Positions 44,628 to 54,803 of a DNA stretch of 64,000 bases are shown here, piece after piece. Numbering within the stretch: the first letter of the stretch is position 1; each line of letters begins with the position of its first letter. Source of the stretch: Shimia sp. Alg240-R146 (GTDB taxonomy: Bacteria; Pseudomonadota; Alphaproteobacteria; Rhodobacterales; Rhodobacteraceae); contig NZ_CAMZOK010000003.1 in the NCBI RefSeq assembly GCF_947331465.1, positions 186,001-250,000 on the forward strand, read 5' to 3'. The notes under the pieces were generated by a model. The model ran no database searches, was not told the origin of the DNA, and saw only the letters and a program-made list of their open reading frames with translations. The position numbers were made by a program, and so were the translations under genes.

Positions 44628-45323
44628 ATGACACTTCGTAGCCGCGCCCTCGCCGTTCACCTATTCACTGCAACCGGTGCGGTTTTTGCCATGCTCGCCA
44701 TGCTCGCCGCAGTAGACGGCGACTGGAGCCTCATGTTCCTGTGGCTTGTGGTCGCCTTTATCGTGGACGGCATCGACGGCCCGCTGGCACGCCACTACCA
44801 CGTGAAAAAGAACGCGCCCGAGTTTGACGGCGTCCTGCTCGATTTGATCATCGACTACTTGACCTATGTGTTTATTCCGGCCTTTGCCTTGTTCAAATCC
44901 GGATTGATGGATGGCTGGACTGGCTGGTTCGCAATCATCGTAATCACCTTTGCTTCGGCGCTCTACTTTGCCGACACTCGCATGAAAACAAAGGATAATT
45001 CCTTTTCCGGCTTCCCTGGGTGCTGGAACATGCTGGTGATCGTGATCTTTGCAGTACAGCCGAATTTCTGGGTCAGCTTTGGGTTGGTATCGGCTCTGGC
45101 CTTGGCCATGTTCCTACCCATCAAATTCGTACACCCTGTGCGCACCGAACGTTGGCGTTGGCTGACACTGCCCATGGCTTTGGGCTGGACCTTCTTCGCT
45201 GGCTGGGCCGCGTGGGTAAATTTCGACCCGCAAAGCTGGGCGCACTGGGGCCTTGTGGCAACCTCGGTCTACTTGACCCTCGCCGGTGCTGCTCAGCAAC
45301 TGATCTATCGCGAAAAGCTCTGA
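44628..45323 (+). CDS. pcs: Phosphatidylcholine synthase
   Basis: 231 residues with about seven hydrophobic segments. It carries the CDP-alcohol phosphotransferase pattern in the Pcs form: FIVDGIDGPLARHYHVKKNA then PEFDGVLLDLIIDYLTYVF, with the DG..AR and later Asp residues. Pcs condenses choline with CDP-diacylglycerol in the inner membrane to give phosphatidylcholine, a pathway typical of Rhodobacterales and rhizobia. It converges with ogt, 5 bases between stops. Confidence 0.92.
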   Translation: MTLRSRALAVHLFTATGAVFAMLAMLAAVDGDWSLMFLWLVVAFIVDGIDGPLARHYHVKKNAPEFDGVLLDLIIDYLTYVFIPAFALFKSGLMDGWTGWFAIIVITFASALYFADTRMKTKDNSFSGFPGCWNMLVIVIFAVQPNFWVSFGLVSALALAMFLPIKFVHPVRTERWRWLTLPMALGWTFFAGWAAWVNFDPQSWAHWGLVATSVYLTLAGAAQQLIYREKL

Positions 45324-45327
45324 TATT

Positions 45328-45780
45328 TCAGATCAATAGCCCGCCGGCCTTCTCATGTTTGAGCAGCCAAACTTTCGTTTCTACACCGCCAAGACCAGAA
45401 AACCCGCCCAGCCCGTTTGCCCCGAGCACGCGATGACAAGGAATAATCACCGGAATCGGATTGCCGCCACAGCCCTGACCAATGGCCTGCGCAGGAACGC
45501 CAAGCTCTTGGGACAATTCCCCATAAGTCTTTGTTTCACCCAGCGGAATCGCAACCATGGCGTCGCAGACTGCCTGCTGGAACTCTGAGGCCTCTACCCG
45601 TAGCGGCAGGTCAAACCCATTGCTGGCGTCCTCAAAATACGCCGTCAGCTGCGCGGCCGCTTTCCGCAACAGCGGTGTGTCATCTGTCCCGCCGCTCTCC
45701 CATTCCGCCCGCACAATCGCGCCGTCACGCTCGCTCAGCGTCATTGGTCCGGTCGGGGTATCTACTGTGATCTGCAACAT
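45328..45780 (-). CDS. ogt: Methylated-DNA-protein cysteine methyltransferase
   Basis: 150 residues. Active-site motif IPVIIPCHRVLGANG with the acceptor cysteine at 115, preceded by the HTH region IPLGETKTYGELSQELG. It removes methyl groups from O6-methylguanine and O4-methylthymine by suicide transfer. The N-terminal domain is short, as in Ogt rather than Ada. Convergent with pcs; it lies downstream of ileS on the same strand, behind two hairpins. Confidence 0.92.
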   Translation of the reverse strand: MLQITVDTPTGPMTLSERDGAIVRAEWESGGTDDTPLLRKAAAQLTAYFEDASNGFDLPLRVEASEFQQAVCDAMVAIPLGETKTYGELSQELGVPAQAIGQGCGGNPIPVIIPCHRVLGANGLGGFSGLGGVETKVWLLKHEKAGGLLI

Positions 45781-45798
45781 GCCCCTACCCTGCCCAAC

Positions 45799-45826
45799 GA
45801 AAAGGCGCCCCGCAAGCGGGACGCCT
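45799..45826 (-). terminator. Terminator downstream of ileS
   Basis: On the minus strand, AGGCGTCCCGC...GCGGGGCGCCT forms a 5+5-bp stem with one mismatch, then TTTTC. It lies about 75 bases after the ileS stop, before ogt. Confidence 0.6.
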
Positions 45827-45853
45827 CATATTGCGCAACATTCGGAGCGGGTC

Positions 45854-45890
45854 CGGTTTTTCGAGCTCCCTCGCGGGGGTCGAAAAACCG
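45854..45890. other. Perfect 11-bp inverted repeat after ileS
   Basis: CGGTTTTTCGA / TCGAAAAACCG with a 15-base loop, 11 bases beyond the ileS stop. It probably contributes to ileS 3' end formation together with the next hairpin. Confidence 0.55.
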
Positions 45891-45900
45891 CGCTTGAGGC

Positions 45901-48810
45901 TTAGCCCAACGCTTCGTTACAGCGGCCGCAAACGCCTTCATGTGCAAACTGTCCCACATCAGGCAGGATCTTCCAGCAGCGTTGGCACTTCTCACCGTCC
46001 GCGCGCTCAAACACCACACCCACACCTTCCGTCTCCGGCAAGCGGAATGCTTCGGCGGGCATAGGATCATTGGTCACAACAATGTCCGATGTGATGCAAA
46101 CGTCCGCAAAATTCACCGATTTTAATGCTTCGACCACGTCTGCGTCACGCACATGCACGACCGGCGCCGCTTCCAGCGACGCACCGATGACTTTGTCCGT
46201 ACGCTGCACTTCCAGCGCGGCGGTCACCACACGGCGCACATCGCGCACTTCGGCCCATTTCGCGGCCAAAGGCTCGTTCAGCCAATCCGCAGGCGTGTCC
46301 GGGAAATCCACCAGATGCACCGAGTTATCCTCACCCGGGAAGCGCTCCAGCCAGACTTCTTCCATGGTAAACACCAAAACCGGTGCCAGCCATGTGGTCA
46401 GACGGTGGTACAAAATGTCCAGAACCGTGCGGGCAGCGCGGCGGTTCAATGTGTCCCCGTCACAATACAACGCGTCCTTGCGGATATCGAAGTAGAACGC
46501 CGACAACTCAACGGTGGCAAAGTTAAACACAGCCGAAACCACACCCTGAAAGTTGAACTCCGCATAGCCCTTGCGCACCTGATGGTCCAACTCCGCCAGA
46601 CGGTGCAGAACCCAACGCTCAAGCTCGGGCATGTCGGCAACGTCAACGCGATCGGCCTCGGTGAACTCGCTCAGCGAGCCCAACATGAACCGCATTGTGT
46701 TGCGCAAACGGCGATAGCTGTCCGCCACGCCTTTGAGGATCTCAGGCCCGATCCGCTGATCGGCGGTATAATCGGTCTGGGCAACCCAAAGACGCAGGAT
46801 ATCCGCGCCGTATTGCTGCACAACTTTCTCAGGAACGATGGTGTTGCCAAGCGATTTGGACATCTTGCTGCCCTTCTCGTCCAGCGTGAAACCATGTGTC
46901 ACGACATTGCGATAAGGCGCGCGCCCATTGGTGCCACAGGATTGCAGCAACGAGCTGTGGAACCATCCACGGTGCTGATCGGTGCCTTCCATATACACGT
47001 CCGCGATGCCGTCGGCCGTACCGTCTTCACGATCGCGCAGCACAAAGGCGTGTGTCGACCCGCTGTCAAACCACACGTCCAGCACGTCAAAGACCTGCTC
47101 CCATTCATCAGCATCATAGCCGTCACCAAGGAAGCGCTCTTTGGCACCATCCATATACCAGCAATCCGCGCCTTCGGTTTCAAAGGCCGCCGACACCCGT
47201 CCGTTGACCTCCGGGTCACGTAGCAAGAAATCCGGATCAGTCGGAAGTTTGCCTTTGCGCACAAAACACGTCAGCGGCACACCCCACGCGCGTTGGCGCG
47301 ACAGAACCCAGTCGGGCCGCGCTTCGATCATGGAATAGAGACGATTGCGACCCGTCTGCGGCCACCATTTGACCTCTTGGTCGATGGCGTTCAAAGCCCG
47401 CTCGCGGATCGAGGTGCCAAGCGCATCCTGACCGTCGCCAACAGCCCGATCTACCGACGCAAACCACTGAGGCGTGTTGCGATAGATGATCGGCGCTTTG
47501 GAGCGCCAGCTGTGCGGATAGCTGTGCTTGATCTTGCCACGCGCCAGCAGCCCGCCAACCTCGACCAGCTTGTCGATGATCTTTTTGTTGGCATCCCCCT
47601 CACCGCCCTTGCGGTTGAGAATGTAGGTGCCGCCAAAAAACGGCAAATCTTTGCGGAACCCACCATCGTCCATGACGTTGTAGGTGATCATCTGCTCCAG
47701 CATGCCAAGGTCACGGTAGAGCTCAAATTCCTCCATACCGTGGGACGGCGCGCAGTGCACAAAGCCGGTCCCTTCGGTGTCGGTCACAAAGGGTGCTGCA
47801 CGGAAGTCGCGGATGTCATCCCACTCGCCCTCACCGCCCTCAGCACCATGCAACGGGTGCGCAAGACCAACGCCTTCCAGATCGCTGCCAGATACATCGC
47901 CAACGCGTTTCCACATGGTGTCATCCAAACGGGCACGGGTCATCACATCACCCGCCAGATTGTCTGCCAAAACAAAGCGGTCGCCCACATTTGCCCAGCT
48001 CTCATCCGGCGTGCCGGTCACCTCATAAAGCCCGTAAGCAATGTCCTTGCCAAACACGACGGCTTTGTTGGACGGGATCGTCCAAGGCGTCGTGGTCCAG
48101 ATCACCACATAGGCACCGGCAAGTGGGCTTGCCTCAGGCGTCGCCACCTTAAACTTCACCCAGATCGTAAAGCTTTCCTTGTCGTGGTATTCCACTTCGG
48201 CCTCGGCCAACGCGGTTTTCTCAACAGGGCTCCACATCACAGGCTTGCTGCCCTGATAGAGCGTGCCGTTCATCAGGAACTTCATGAATTCCTCGGCGAT
48301 CACCGCCTCGGCATGATAATCCATCGTGACATAGGGATCAGGCCAGTTGCCGGTGATGCCCAGGCGCTTGAATTCCTCGCGCTGGATATCGATCCAGCCT
48401 TCGGCGAACTTGCGGCACTCCTGACGGAACTCGACGATGTCCACCGCGTCCTTGTCCTTGCCCTTCTTGCGGTACTGCTCTTCGATCTTCCACTCGATCG
48501 GCAGACCATGGCAATCCCAACCCGGCACATAGCGCGCATCATGGCCCATCATCTGATGCGAGCGCACGATCATGTCTTTGATGGTTTTGTTCAGCGCATG
48601 ACCGATGTGCAAATGCCCGTTGGCATAGGGCGGGCCGTCGTGCAGCGTGAAGGGCGTGCGCCCTTCCTTCTCGCGCAGGCGGTCATAAACACCGATTTTC
48701 TCCCAACGTTCCAGCCAAGCAGGCTCACGTTTGGGCAACCCCGCACGCATCGGGAAATCGGTTTTCGGCAGGTTCAGCGTCGTCTTATATTCGGGTGTAT
48801 CGGCACACAT
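45901..48810 (-). CDS. ileS: Isoleucyl-tRNA synthetase
   Basis: 969 residues, full length. HIGH motif in YANGHLHIGHALNK (68-71), class Ia connective/editing domain in the middle, KMSKS in KGSKMSKSLGNT, and the C-terminal zinc site C-x2-C...C-x2-C (EKCQRCWKILPDVG, GVCGRCNEALG). It charges tRNA-Ile and edits mischarged valine. Start MCADTPEYKTTLNLP is the usual N-terminus. An antisense frame of 566 codons over this gene is a shadow. Confidence 0.97.
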   Translation of the reverse strand: MCADTPEYKTTLNLPKTDFPMRAGLPKREPAWLERWEKIGVYDRLREKEGRTPFTLHDGPPYANGHLHIGHALNKTIKDMIVRSHQMMGHDARYVPGWDCHGLPIEWKIEEQYRKKGKDKDAVDIVEFRQECRKFAEGWIDIQREEFKRLGITGNWPDPYVTMDYHAEAVIAEEFMKFLMNGTLYQGSKPVMWSPVEKTALAEAEVEYHDKESFTIWVKFKVATPEASPLAGAYVVIWTTTPWTIPSNKAVVFGKDIAYGLYEVTGTPDESWANVGDRFVLADNLAGDVMTRARLDDTMWKRVGDVSGSDLEGVGLAHPLHGAEGGEGEWDDIRDFRAAPFVTDTEGTGFVHCAPSHGMEEFELYRDLGMLEQMITYNVMDDGGFRKDLPFFGGTYILNRKGGEGDANKKIIDKLVEVGGLLARGKIKHSYPHSWRSKAPIIYRNTPQWFASVDRAVGDGQDALGTSIRERALNAIDQEVKWWPQTGRNRLYSMIEARPDWVLSRQRAWGVPLTCFVRKGKLPTDPDFLLRDPEVNGRVSAAFETEGADCWYMDGAKERFLGDGYDADEWEQVFDVLDVWFDSGSTHAFVLRDREDGTADGIADVYMEGTDQHRGWFHSSLLQSCGTNGRAPYRNVVTHGFTLDEKGSKMSKSLGNTIVPEKVVQQYGADILRLWVAQTDYTADQRIGPEILKGVADSYRRLRNTMRFMLGSLSEFTEADRVDVADMPELERWVLHRLAELDHQVRKGYAEFNFQGVVSAVFNFATVELSAFYFDIRKDALYCDGDTLNRRAARTVLDILYHRLTTWLAPVLVFTMEEVWLERFPGEDNSVHLVDFPDTPADWLNEPLAAKWAEVRDVRRVVTAALEVQRTDKVIGASLEAAPVVHVRDADVVEALKSVNFADVCITSDIVVTNDPMPAEAFRLPETEGVGVVFERADGEKCQRCWKILPDVGQFAHEGVCGRCNEALG

Positions 48811-49025
48811 GTGTCCGGTCCTTTTCAGGCGGTCTTTTCGGGAATGGTTCAGGGGCGGCGCGGTGTTCCATACGCCTTGTCCCGGCGGCTCGATGGATCA
48901 GAGCGCCGGGCTGATAATTCGAATAATGATGGCATGTATCTTCATCATAGGCGCGTTATAGGCTGCTCTTGTCACGTGGTAAAGCTGCGATAGGATACCC
49001 GCGAGGCATTGCAGGCAGAACTTTG

Positions 49026-49457
49026 ATGAATAAGGGTATGATTGTGGCAATTTGTGTGGCATTTGCCGCCGGACTTTTACTGCGAGACTATCTGACACCT
49101 TGGTAACACAAAGCGACGGTTCGCACGTTGGACTGGGGGAGTGTCGTCCTTGCGCAAGATAGGCTTGGCGAGCGCAGCATGTTTTACGGTGATCGCTCGC
49201 TTTATGATGCCCGCGGCTCCTGCTTTCAGAATGCCAGATTGGTGTCGGTAAACTCCGATCTGGATCAACAAGTCGTTTTTGCCATTTGGCGCTGCGAAGC
49301 GGTCACTGTCGACGGAAACGAGATTGTCGAGCAACTGATCACGGAAGCCTTCGGGCGCAACAACTCCTGCCACCAAAAAGCATCTTACTGGTACGTGGTG
49401 ACCCGAAAATCAGAGCCGTTGCCACGCTACGGTGTAGACTTTGCTCGCAACTGCTGA
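49026..49457 (+). pseudogene. Small anchored/exported protein split by an in-frame TAA
   Basis: An ATG at 49026 begins a short frame (MNKGMIVAICVAFAAGLLLR, DYLTPW) that looks like an N-terminal membrane anchor and stops at TAA 49104-49106. The same frame continues open for 117 codons to 49457 (HKATVRTLDWGSVVLAQD..., with four Cys and EAVTVDGNEIVEQLI), a soluble domain without its own ATG; a TTG at 49128 is the only start. One base change would rejoin them. Either it is a pseudogene by nonsense mutation or two unrelated small frames. A further 22-codon frame at 48893-48961 lies upstream and I could not support it as a gene. Confidence 0.4.
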
Positions 49458-49517
49458 AGGATTGAACCCGTCAGCCGAAGTTGGTATCGCTGAGCAGCGC
49501 AAATTCGAGGTCCGACC

Positions 49518-49925
49518 ATGGCCAGTATCCCCCCCAAATTCGACATCACCCGCCCCGAGATCGAGCGGGTCGTTGCCGCCTTTTATGCCCGCATTCGGGA
49601 ACATCCCGGGCTCGGGCCGGTTTTTGCTGCGCATATCTCAGATTGGGAACCACATGAGGCCAAGGTGGCCAATTTCTGGGCCAATGCGATCCTGTTTGAA
49701 CGCTCTTATGATGGCAACCCGCTTTTGGTCCACCGAAATGCCGGCAATGTACAGCCCGGCATGTTTGAGACGTGGCTGGCCCTGTTTGACCGGATTCTGG
49801 TCGCTGAACTGCGTCCCGACCAAGCCGCCGCCTGGTCCGCACTCGCCCACAATATCGGCCGCAGCCTGCGCGCTGGCGTGGTAGAAAAGGTCAAAAGTCC
49901 GGATGGTGTCCCGATACTCAGGTAA
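49518..49925 (+). CDS. Group III truncated haemoglobin
   Basis: 135 residues. The globin pattern of TrHb3 is visible: FYARIREHPGLGPVFAAHI, HEAKVANFWANAILFERSYDGNP, and the probable proximal His in LLVHRNAGN followed by FETWLALFD. It lacks the glycine motifs of groups I and II. TrHb3 proteins bind O2 or NO in the cytoplasm and are thought to work in nitrosative or oxygen stress. It converges with the CCC1/VIT1 gene. Confidence 0.85.
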   Translation: MASIPPKFDITRPEIERVVAAFYARIREHPGLGPVFAAHISDWEPHEAKVANFWANAILFERSYDGNPLLVHRNAGNVQPGMFETWLALFDRILVAELRPDQAAAWSALAHNIGRSLRAGVVEKVKSPDGVPILR

Positions 49926-49945
49926 CAGAGCGCCGATCTCGTCGA

Positions 49946-50659
49946 TCAACCCACGTTGAACAAACTGCCAACACCATAGGCTATCACTGCCGCCACGCCG
50001 CCAATCGCCAACGTCTCCATCCCCGATTTCCACCACGGCTCCAGCGACCATTTCGCTTTCATTGTACCAATCGCAAAAAACGTCACACCCGTCATAATTG
50101 CTGACCAGCGAAATGCGTCTGGCACGCCAAAAATAAATGGCAACAGCGGCACCATGCCGGCCACCAGAAATGCCACAAAGGTCGCCATCGCAGCCCGCTG
50201 CGGATGCGGATCAACTCCGGCCAAGCCGTATTCGCCCTCCAGCATCAGTTGCACCGCCGCTTCTTCATTGGCCGCAATCGCATCCGTCGCTGCTTCCAGC
50301 ACTTCGCCGTCCAAGCCCTTGAGGCGCAAAATCTCGCGGATTTCCAACCGCTCCCCCTCAGGCCACGTTTCCAGATGGTGTCTCTCCACCTCACGCAGGC
50401 GTTTGGCATCGTCCAATTCCGCCTTGGTGCCCAGAAAATTGCCTGCCGCCATGGAAAACCCATCGGCCAGCACATTGGCGATGCCCAGCGCCACGATGAT
50501 AAACGGCGACAACCCCGCCCCCGCAACACCAGCAACAATTGCAAACGTCGTCACCGATCCGTCGATGCCGCCATAAACGATATCGCGCAACAGCCCCCGC
50601 CCCGGCGGGTTGCCAATGCGCCGTGCGACTTCTTCCTGAGAATGTCCGTGCTGGGTCAC
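49946..50659 (-). CDS. VIT1/CCC1-family metal transporter
   Basis: 237 residues. Typical Ccc1/VIT layout: first helix region RDIVYGGIDGSVTTFAIVAG, with the conserved GxxDG, then SMAAGNFLGTKAELDDA, an internal acidic metal-binding segment (EVERHHLETWPEGERLEIRE) and three C-terminal helices (FVAFLVAGMVPLLPFIFG). It moves Fe2+ or Mn2+ across the inner membrane. It lies 9 bases after ycjF on the same strand, which may be coincidental. Confidence 0.87.
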   Translation of the reverse strand: MTQHGHSQEEVARRIGNPPGRGLLRDIVYGGIDGSVTTFAIVAGVAGAGLSPFIIVALGIANVLADGFSMAAGNFLGTKAELDDAKRLREVERHHLETWPEGERLEIREILRLKGLDGEVLEAATDAIAANEEAAVQLMLEGEYGLAGVDPHPQRAAMATFVAFLVAGMVPLLPFIFGVPDAFRWSAIMTGVTFFAIGTMKAKWSLEPWWKSGMETLAIGGVAAVIAYGVGSLFNVG

Positions 50660-50668
50660 AACAACCTC

Positions 50669-51664
50669 TTACTTTTCCTTGCTAAACAGCCCCGCCAAGG
50701 CCCGTTTGACCAAACCTGTAACCGACGGCCGACGGCCTTCGCCAAATGGCATAGGTCGACAGACTACCATCGCCGCGACGCCAACGCGCGCTGTCAAAGC
50801 CCCATTGACGATGCCTTCTCCAAAGCGTCGGCTCAACTTACCCAAGGCGCCACCGCCGACCATCGACCCAATCAGATCATCACCAGCCGCCACAGCGCCG
50901 GTGGCCACCAGATGTGTCATAACGGCACGAAATAGTCGCCAATTTCCCAAGGCACCTGTGCGCCCGCCGTAAATCTCCGCTACCCGCCGGATCATGCGCA
51001 GGTTGGACGTCAAAGCCGCAATAACATCGGCCAGCGCCAATGGCACCAGCGCCGTCACGGCCGCCACCTGCCGGGCCGCCGCCTCGATCTCCATCTGCGC
51101 AGCTTTGTCGAGCGGCCCCATCAACTCGGTCTCGGCCAAAACAAACAAAGCGTCGGCGTCCAACACCTCGGCGCGACGCTTTTGCAGACTTTCGCGTGCC
51201 CAACTCAAGTCATCTCGCCCGCGATAGAACCGCAAAAGCCGGTCCACAAGCCTCCGGGCTCCGTCGAGCTCTCCGGCGTCAACAGCTTGGGCCGCCTCAT
51301 TCTTGAGCCCATCCACACGCCGCAACCGGGCAAACCCTGCCATCTCGCGCAGGATCATCAACAGAGCCACGACCAGCAAGCCCGCCCCCACCACGCTCAC
51401 CGCCATGCCCAAAGTCGGCGACCGGGCTGCCAAACCTACTGCAAAATCCCAAGCAGCCACGGAAACGGCTGCGCTGACAAATGTCGCCAGCAAGCCCCAG
51501 AACAGGCTCGTAAGCCAACTGACCTTGCGCGTACCGAGCCGAGCGGTCACCTGCATCGCCTGTCCTTGCGGAGCCACGGCGCCCAGTTCCGGTACTGGGG
51601 CAGCTTCCGCCACGCTGGGCGCGTCGCCTTCTTCCAAATCGATCAACACCGGCCCCTGGCTCAC
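50669..51664 (-). CDS. ycjF: YcjF/TIGR01620-family membrane protein
   Basis: 331 residues. Two transmembrane helices (SLFWGLLATFVSAAVSVAAW and VVGAGLLVVALLMILREMAG) followed by a DUF697 domain (NRLMIRRVAEIYGGRTG-like segment NLRMIRRVAEIYGG and GDDLIGSMVGGGALGKLSRR). It pairs with the YcjX GTPase-like protein as in E. coli ycjX-ycjF. Its start overlaps the ycjX stop by 4 nt, so they are coupled. Cellular role is not settled. Confidence 0.87.
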   Translation of the reverse strand: MSQGPVLIDLEEGDAPSVAEAAPVPELGAVAPQGQAMQVTARLGTRKVSWLTSLFWGLLATFVSAAVSVAAWDFAVGLAARSPTLGMAVSVVGAGLLVVALLMILREMAGFARLRRVDGLKNEAAQAVDAGELDGARRLVDRLLRFYRGRDDLSWARESLQKRRAEVLDADALFVLAETELMGPLDKAAQMEIEAAARQVAAVTALVPLALADVIAALTSNLRMIRRVAEIYGGRTGALGNWRLFRAVMTHLVATGAVAAGDDLIGSMVGGGALGKLSRRFGEGIVNGALTARVGVAAMVVCRPMPFGEGRRPSVTGLVKRALAGLFSKEK

Positions 51665-53076
51665 AATAGGTCTCCAATCAAAAACTGCGCCGCACGGTCT
51701 AGTCGGATATGCGGCGGCCCTTCACCCGGTCTCAAAGTCAAAGGCGCAGGCGCAAACTTCATCACTTGATAGTCCTGCCCAAGCCACTTTGCGGCCCCAT
51801 CCCGCGCCGGCGTAAGCAAGACACTCGGATCATCAGGCAAGGCGCCGGGATAAAACGCCGCCTGCTTACCGCCATCCAAGAGCCGACCGCGCACGCAATC
51901 CAGCGGCTTGCCCCCATGTATCACAGTTTCTTCTACCGTCGCGCGTAACGCCGCCAAAGACACCGCCTGCGTCGCAGCCCCGGCAAATTGCGCCCGATCC
52001 GCCGCATCCCGGGTCAGCGCCTGCATAATCGCCGTCAATTGCGGATGCTGCGAATGATGCAAATGGTCGGCTTTGGTTGCTGCGAACAGCACCCTTTCCA
52101 CCCGTTTCCCCCGCATCAGACGCGCCAGAAACGAGTTCCGCCCCGGCTTAAAGGCTGCCAACGTATCACGCAGTCCACCCCGTAAATCCTCTACGGCTTG
52201 AGGCCCGGAATGGATCGCCCCCAATGCGTCCACCAACACCACCTGACGGTCCAGTCGAGAAAAATGATCGCGGAAAAACGGTGCGACGACCCGCGCCTTG
52301 TAGGCCTCAAACCGCCGCTCAAACGCCCGCCACAAGGACCGTCGCCCTGCCTTGTCGACCTCTGCCAACGGCGCAAACGTCAGCGCAGGTGATCCCTCCA
52401 GATCCCCCGGCAACAAAAACCGACCCGGTGTGCAATCGCTGAACCCAGCCGCGCGCGCCGCATGCAGATAGCCCGTAAATGCCGCCGCCAATACCTGCGC
52501 CTGTGGCTCATCAAGCGCGTCCGCACCATCCACATTCGCCAAAGCCGCCAGATAATCTGCCGCCGCATCACGTGCCTTAAGAGCGTCCAAAACTTCGGCG
52601 CTCCATTGTGCGAAGCTTTTGCCCATTAGCGACAGATCCAACAGCCACTCTCCGGGATAATCGACTATATCAAGATGCACGGTCCGCGCACCCTGAAGCC
52701 CTGCAAACATGCCCGCAGGTTTCACCCGCAATGTCACTCGCAATTCGCTGATCGCGCGCGTGCTCTCAGGCCAGTTCGGTGTCTCCCCCGTCATGGCCGC
52801 CAAATGCGCCTCATAGTCAAACCGCGGCACCAGATCATCTGGCTGTGGTTGCAAAAACGCCGCCTCGATGCGTCCTTCGGCATGGGCCGAAAGTTGCGGC
52901 ATACGCCCGCGATCAAGCAGGTTTGCAACCAGAGACGTGATAAATACCGTTTTGCCGGACCGCGCCATACCAGTCACGCCGAGCCGGATCACCGGTTCGA
53001 ACAATGCCTCCGATACCCCATCGCTGACTGCCTCAACCCGACGCAATACCCCGTCGGCTATGCTGGAAATGACCAC
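51661..53076 (-). CDS. ycjX: YcjX-family nucleotide-binding protein (DUF463)
   Basis: 471 residues. P-loop [22 protein letters not shown] (about 36-57), the conserved [19 protein letters not shown] segment, LVDALGAI and [14 protein letters not shown] are the family signatures of this Ras-like group. I place the start at GTG 53076, since AAAAGGGG lies 7-14 bases before and the ATGs upstream (53106, 53103) lack a site; the conserved ISSIADG begins here. Linked to phage-shock or envelope stress in E. coli. Confidence 0.88.
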   Translation of the reverse strand: MVISSIADGVLRRVEAVSDGVSEALFEPVIRLGVTGMARSGKTVFITSLVANLLDRGRMPQLSAHAEGRIEAAFLQPQPDDLVPRFDYEAHLAAMTGETPNWPESTRAISELRVTLRVKPAGMFAGLQGARTVHLDIVDYPGEWLLDLSLMGKSFAQWSAEVLDALKARDAAADYLAALANVDGADALDEPQAQVLAAAFTGYLHAARAAGFSDCTPGRFLLPGDLEGSPALTFAPLAEVDKAGRRSLWRAFERRFEAYKARVVAPFFRDHFSRLDRQVVLVDALGAIHSGPQAVEDLRGGLRDTLAAFKPGRNSFLARLMRGKRVERVLFAATKADHLHHSQHPQLTAIMQALTRDAADRAQFAGAATQAVSLAALRATVEETVIHGGKPLDCVRGRLLDGGKQAAFYPGALPDDPSVLLTPARDGAAKWLGQDYQVMKFAPAPLTLRPGEGPPHIRLDRAAQFLIGDLL

Positions 53077-53184
53077 GCAAAGGCCCCTTTTCCTGTTTCG
53101 CATCAAAACCTAAGCCCTGCCGCGTGCCATTACCAGTGGTGCAAGAGCCTTCTATTTCCCCCCAAGGTGCGCTATTTGCGCGCC

Positions 53185-53955
53185 ATGCCCAGATACGCCC
53201 TCAAAGTTGAATACCACGGCAAGCCCTTTTCAGGCTGGCAACGTCAGGCCGATCACCCCTCTGTGCAGGGCGCGATCGAGGCCGCTTTGGCCAAACTGCA
53301 ACCGGGCGAACACACCATCGCCGCTGCCGGACGCACAGACGCGGGCGTACACGGGCTGGCCCAAGTCGCCCATTGCGATCTGATCAAAGATTGGGACCCG
53401 TTCCGCCTGTCGGAGGCGCTGAACTACCAACTCAAACCCGCGCCTGTCGCGATCACTGCCTGCGCTCTGGTTGATGATGACTGGCACGCCCGCTTTACTG
53501 CCTTGGAACGGCATTACCTGTTCCGCATCCTGATGCGCCGGGCACCGGCAACGCATCAGGAGGGCCTCGTCTGGCAAGTCAAACAAGACCTCGATGAAGT
53601 AGCCATGCAAGACGCTGCCAACCGGCTGTTAGGAAACCACGACTTCACAACGTTTCGCAGCACCATCTGCCAAGCGGCCAGCCCTGTAAAAACGCTGGAT
53701 GGGTTGCGCATCGAACGCGTCCAAACGCTTGGCGGTCCTGAAATTCACTTCCATGTCCGTGCGCGATCCTTCCTACACAATCAGGTCCGCAGCTTTGTCG
53801 GCACGCTCGAACGCGTCGGCGCTGGTTCGTGGACTCCAGATGATGTCTCCGCCGCGCTGGAGGCGCGCGACCGCGCCGCCTGTGGCCCGGTCTGCCCTCC
53901 CCAAGGCCTGTATCTCGCAGATGTCACTTATCCCACCGACGTCTTCGCGCTCTAA
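53185..53955 (+). CDS. truA: tRNA pseudouridine(38-40) synthase TruA
   Basis: 256 residues. Family motifs [12 protein letters not shown], the catalytic Asp in [17 protein letters not shown] (about 47-63), [13 protein letters not shown] and [16 protein letters not shown]. It converts uridines 38-40 of tRNAs to pseudouridine. Start at 53185 ([10 protein letters not shown]) is by homology; a much longer open frame from 52675 is antisense to ycjX and not coding. Divergent from ycjX, 108 bases between starts. Confidence 0.95.
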   Translation: MPRYALKVEYHGKPFSGWQRQADHPSVQGAIEAALAKLQPGEHTIAAAGRTDAGVHGLAQVAHCDLIKDWDPFRLSEALNYQLKPAPVAITACALVDDDWHARFTALERHYLFRILMRRAPATHQEGLVWQVKQDLDEVAMQDAANRLLGNHDFTTFRSTICQAASPVKTLDGLRIERVQTLGGPEIHFHVRARSFLHNQVRSFVGTLERVGAGSWTPDDVSAALEARDRAACGPVCPPQGLYLADVTYPTDVFAL

Positions 53956-54035
53956 CGCCTCAACGCCCGGACGTATTTTTATGCGCAAATATCTTGGTGG
54001 GAAATCCCAGACCGAGGCGAAGGGGGAAAAGCCCC

Positions 54036-54719
54036 TTACTTGCGATAGGCTACCGCCAATCGCTCCGGTGACACCCCCAAAAAATACCAAGTCAGCGTCC
54101 ACAGGTTCCGTGCGCCGCGCCGCATCCACCCTTGCGCTTGATATTTCGCGGAGCTCGTGACTGCCAAATGTTGCAGGCCCTTAAGGCGGCGGCGCAAGGC
54201 CCGCGCCATAGCCACATCTTCCATCAAGGGCATCGCGCGATAGCCGCCAACTTCCCGATAGAGTTTCTGCGACACCAACAGGCCCTGATCGCCGTATGGC
54301 AATCCAAGAAAATGCGACCGCAAATTTGCCCATCGGGCCACCATCCGTGCCGATCCGCCACCGGAATCAAACCCAAGCCGGAAGTAGCCGGCAACATCAG
54401 GTCCGCGCGCCATATGCGCGCCAACTGCGTCCGTCCAGCCCGGCGCCAGCTCCGTATCTGCGTGCAGGCACAAAACCCAATCTCCACGTGCCGCCTCAAC
54501 ACCTGCCTTCAATTGACCACCGCGTGACGGGAGCGTCGACAGGATCGTTGCCCCCACCTCGTCCGCAATCTCACAGGTGGCATCAATCGAGCCGCCATCA
54601 ACAACGATCAACTCGCGGATCACTCCCGCCTCCACACCTTCATAGAGCGCCGCCAAACAGGTCGGCAGTGCGGCTTGCGCGTTCAAAGTGGGGATCACCA
54701 CCGACAGCGGTGCACGCAT
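54036..54719 (-). CDS. Family 2 glycosyltransferase, TIGR04283 type
   Basis: 227 residues. GT2 core: SVVIPTLNAQAALPTCLAAL, VVDGGSIDATCEIADE, HADTELAPGWTDAV (DxD-like HAD), and LMEDVAMARALRRRL (acceptor-site ED). There is a C-terminal hydrophobic stretch (LWTLTWYFLGVSP). It transfers a sugar from a nucleotide-sugar to an unknown acceptor. Start at 54719 follows AGGAG; the longer frame upstream is not supported. Divergent from ygfZ. Confidence 0.85.
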   Translation of the reverse strand: MRAPLSVVIPTLNAQAALPTCLAALYEGVEAGVIRELIVVDGGSIDATCEIADEVGATILSTLPSRGGQLKAGVEAARGDWVLCLHADTELAPGWTDAVGAHMARGPDVAGYFRLGFDSGGGSARMVARWANLRSHFLGLPYGDQGLLVSQKLYREVGGYRAMPLMEDVAMARALRRRLKGLQHLAVTSSAKYQAQGWMRRGARNLWTLTWYFLGVSPERLAVAYRK

Positions 54720-54803
54720 TTGTTGTCTCCTACCCTGTTGCACGGACCAATGGTGTCTATATGAACAAACAAGCGCAAGAACAGAACAGGCTGCGACAAA
54801 ATT

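Noticed and set aside
48893-48961. 22-codon hydrophobic frame MDQSAGLIIRIM...
   Set aside because: No ribosome site, no homologue I know, and an AT-rich tract alone could produce it.
47293-48993. 566-codon open frame on the plus strand over ileS
   Set aside because: It is antisense to a gene with all class Ia motifs, has no family features and no ribosome site.
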